The notes under the pieces: model-generated
Database searches by the model: none
What the model saw: only the letters and a program-made list of their open reading frames with translations
What the model was told of the DNA's origin: nothing
NCBI RefSeq assembly: GCF_901000735.1
Contig: NC_081541.1
Location: forward strand, 47,225,485 to 47,289,484
Direction of reading: 5' to 3'
Length of the DNA: 64,000 nt
Source: Corylus avellana
Lineage: Eukaryota; Streptophyta; Magnoliopsida; Fagales; Betulaceae
Shown here: positions 61,365-64,000 of the stretch, in pieces
Position numbering within the stretch: the stretch's first letter is position 1
How the letters are laid out: each line of letters opens with the position of its first letter
Translations under genes and position numbers: made by a program

Positions 61365-63157
61365 CTGAGGCCAAGTATTGTTTGTGTCAGATAAGGATCA
61401 TGCAAAAGAAAATTCTAGTGTGCATATTACAGAGCAATTCATCTCTTTCTTCAAAGCATTCTTTAATAAAAACACATAATGAACAACACTATTACAATAT
61501 ATCCAATTACCTTCAAAAAAATGTTGTACGAAAAATGTGTGATACTGTTATTGGATCCATTTAAAACCAAAAGGAAAAGAACAAAGGAATGGAAATACAC
61601 AAGCCATGTATTTGGAGAAGATGCTACAACTAAACTACGAGAAAGAAAAAAAAATTCATTTCAGTGATGAAGAAAAATGAAGCAAAATGGCAACTAAGAG
61701 CACAGCCCATTTCAAAGTGGTACATTATTTATCCAAAAAAAAGTGGTATTGTGAACTTGCAAAGACACTATGACAGTGTGACAGCTACATCCCCATCTCA
61801 GTACAGTAGCAAAAAAGAAAAGACGGAAACCAAAAAAAAAATCCAATTCATGATAATTAGCACATTTTCAGCAGCATTATCTAGGTCTGAGAGAGAAAGA
61901 AAAATGCAAAGAAAGCCCAGGATGAAATTACTTCACAACTCAGATGCATACAAGTAATAATGGAAAAATAGTCCTGTGGTCAACATAAGATAATCTAAGT
62001 CAGCAGAAGAAATAATTCTGAACAACAGGACATAAACAGGAAAAAGGAGACACTTAACACTTATCACATATTCAAGGCATATGCAAGCAGCAATGATAAG
62101 CTTTTACGAAGAAGTTGGAAATTGTAAACAATGAACATAATCTGCTGCTGCATTTTTATTTTATTTTATTTTATTTTCTCTTTTCTTTTTTGAATAAATC
62201 AGGTTTGTATATATTCTAACCTCTAATCAAGGAGGCATTACTCCAAAGGCCACAAGCTCCCTTCTCTCAATCAGCTTATTCTTCTAAATTACTAAATACA
62301 TTAAATTCTTCAATGTTCATCATTAACAACCATCCTTGGGGTATTACTGGCATATGCTATTTTTGCACAAGTCTCCACAACTAATTCTCTCAAACACAAG
62401 TACCAAAAAAAAAAAAAAATCTCTCAACCACTGCTAGTTTACAAACCAGGCACTTTTTAGATAAATAAGTTCACATTGTCTCTTAATTCTATTTGATCAT
62501 AAAAAGAATCACCAAATCCTTGGACTTACTTATAGATCCCATCAGATATTATTTCCATTAACAAAAAATTTCAAGATAAGATTCTAAAAGATTACATAAT
62601 TATTTGCAGAACTTATTTCACAGCTCATATCAGTGTTTTCTAGCACAGAGAAGTCTCATTAGTTATATCTTAATTAAAGTATTGACAAGGAAGAAGGGTG
62701 CATTTTACATGGAGCATTCTAGGATTGAAGAGGAAAACTTTTCTGCCACCACTAAATTTCAATCACTTGATTGAAGAGAGGTAATGGAATAAAGGAGGCA
62801 ACTTTTTCCAATATATATCCACTAATGTATATTACAAGTATTTACTGCATTTCTTATTGACATCTTATAGCATAAAAAGAGGAAAAAAAATGGTAATCAA
62901 CTGTCAATGTTTTAGATGGCCTACATAAACAGGCTTTAGGCATAATCATTAAGGTTTCCTAGAGCAAAAGTGAAAAGCAAGTCATGAGCCTCAATGGACT
63001 AAAGTGCATGTTCACATTCATGAACCAATGGCCTTTGGGCCAACTGGCATCTCCTCTCCCCATAGAAAAGGGTGACGGTTGGTTAAGTCATGGGCTTGAT
63101 GCTGTTCAGGTAAGTGACTTATAAATACTCACAAATAAAAAAATATGCACGCCAAGC

Positions 63158-63181
63158 AGAGAGAGAGAGAGAGAGAGAGAC
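63158..63181. repeat. (AG)n microsatellite
   Basis: Twelve AG units in the AMMECR1 intron. Confidence 0.95.
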
Positions 63182-63897
63182 CAATATGCAATGCACTCAA
63201 TCAAAATTTTAACTAGCAGATATCATAATCCTGATTCAAGCACATGACATCAAACTGAACCACTCAATCACATGGTTTTAAAATAGGCATGCAGAAAATT
63301 TACACATGCATTTGCACATATGTGTATCCAAGAAAAGATATCTACATTGATAATCTGAAGAACTGTAATATTGGAGAGTCAAACCTATTAACCATAACTA
63401 AAATTTTGAGCTGGTGTAAACATAAAGAAGGTCAGGGTTTCTTTTGTCTACTTCGGCATTCTAACTCTGTACATCTTCCATATAAAAGTTGGAAAGCAAT
63501 TCTACATGTCAGGTATATCAACCTAAAATATAATGCAGACCATGGCAATATGAAAAAGTGCAATCAAAATGATTGAAACATCAACTGATAATAATATCAC
63601 TGAATAGAAAAACTGAAGACAAAACACACAAAAATGAGTGCAGTCTATGATATAATGAATATCATGGTAATATGGCAAGGTGCAATCAATATGATTGAAA
63701 AATCAACTGATAAGAATATCAGTCAATAAAGTGAGGACGAACATACAAAAATGGAGGGCGGTTTGGGCTTTAAAAGGGCTGGAAATTGGAATCGAGCCTC
63801 AATACTAGGAATATTTGGTCTTTGTTTTGCTAAATTTGGTTCACTATGACTTGCATGGGTAAAAAGCAGGAGCACACACACACATATATTTTCTTCC

Positions 63898-64000
63898 CTT
63901 TTTGACAAATAAATGAATTTATTAAAAAGCATATAAGGCGCAACCTAAGTACCCAAGAAGTATATAAGAGATACAACTAACTAGAAGAAGAAAATATCTC
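63898..64000 (-). mobile_element. LINE 3' end, cut by the window edge
   Basis: TTTTTGACAAATAAATGAAT then ATTAAAAAGCATATAAGGCG and GCAACCTAAGTACCCAAGAA match the 3'-end pattern of the LINEs at 27681, 49146 and 52731. Confidence 0.65.

Larger units (their letters stand above)
61365..64000 (-). other. AMMECR1 intron continuing off the right edge
   Basis: No exon recognised. Contains poly-T tracts, a (GA)n run at 63158-63181 and near-duplicate ~80-bp segments at about 63536-63600 and 63655-63725 (CAAGGTGCAATCAATATGAT-like text). Confidence 0.6.

Overview
This is a 64 kb stretch of plant nuclear DNA, almost certainly from a eudicot and probably a woody rosid; the lineage guess is weak. The evidence is AT-rich intergenic sequence, split genes with canonical plant splice sites, proteins closest to known Arabidopsis families, and abundant plant LINE, SINE, Ty3/gypsy and MITE remnants. 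Five genes are recognised with confidence. Four are complete and rebuild into uninterrupted proteins when spliced by eye; the fifth runs off the right edge. A sixth, small secreted or GPI-anchored-type gene is only partly resolved. Layout from left to right: (1) 544-7402, minus strand, diphosphomevalonate decarboxylase (MVD), 10 exons, 421 aa, with two GC-AG introns. (2) 8.6-11.6 kb, intergenic, with a three-copy ~300 bp tandem repeat, hairpin elements and an hAT-type MITE. (3) 12087-15438, minus strand, a protein with a GST/thioredoxin-like N-terminus and a hemerythrin HHE domain, 3 exons, 325 aa; its first intron holds three inverted-repeat elements. (4) 15.5-23.5 kb, intergenic, with tRNA-derived SINEs, a Mutator-type MITE with a perfect 9-bp target duplication, and LTR remnants. 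(5) 23753-39118, plus strand, the catalytic subunit of RNase H2 (RNASEH2A), 8 exons, 297 aa. Three of its introns are 4.4-5.2 kb long and packed with transposons, including a PIF/Harbinger-like element that carries a leucine-rich-repeat receptor fragment. (6) 40.0-46.2 kb, the last exon of a glycine/histidine-rich small protein, next to a deletion-derivative LTR retrotransposon. (7) 47981-55728, minus strand, the R-SNARE VAMP727, 5 exons, 238 aa, with two LINE insertions in intron 3 and a duplicated 5' splice site at exon 2. (8) 57976 to beyond 64000, minus strand, an AMMECR1-family gene lacking its first exon or exons. The genes are ordinary housekeeping loci (isoprenoid synthesis, genome maintenance, vacuolar trafficking) and do not form a pathway. 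What links them is gene order. From memory, Arabidopsis carries MVD1 beside the AMMECR1 gene on chromosome 2 (At2g38700/At2g38710), and MVD2, the hemerythrin gene and VAMP727 close together on chromosome 3 (At3g54250, At3g54290, At3g54300). This window would then be the undivided union of two Arabidopsis blocks that lost genes reciprocally after genome duplication. No CRISPR array, canonical functional tRNA or rRNA gene, or operon-like system is present. The most interesting structures are the gene-fragment-carrying TIR element with its natural empty site nearby, the duplicated splice donor in VAMP727, and the paired GC-AG introns of MVD.
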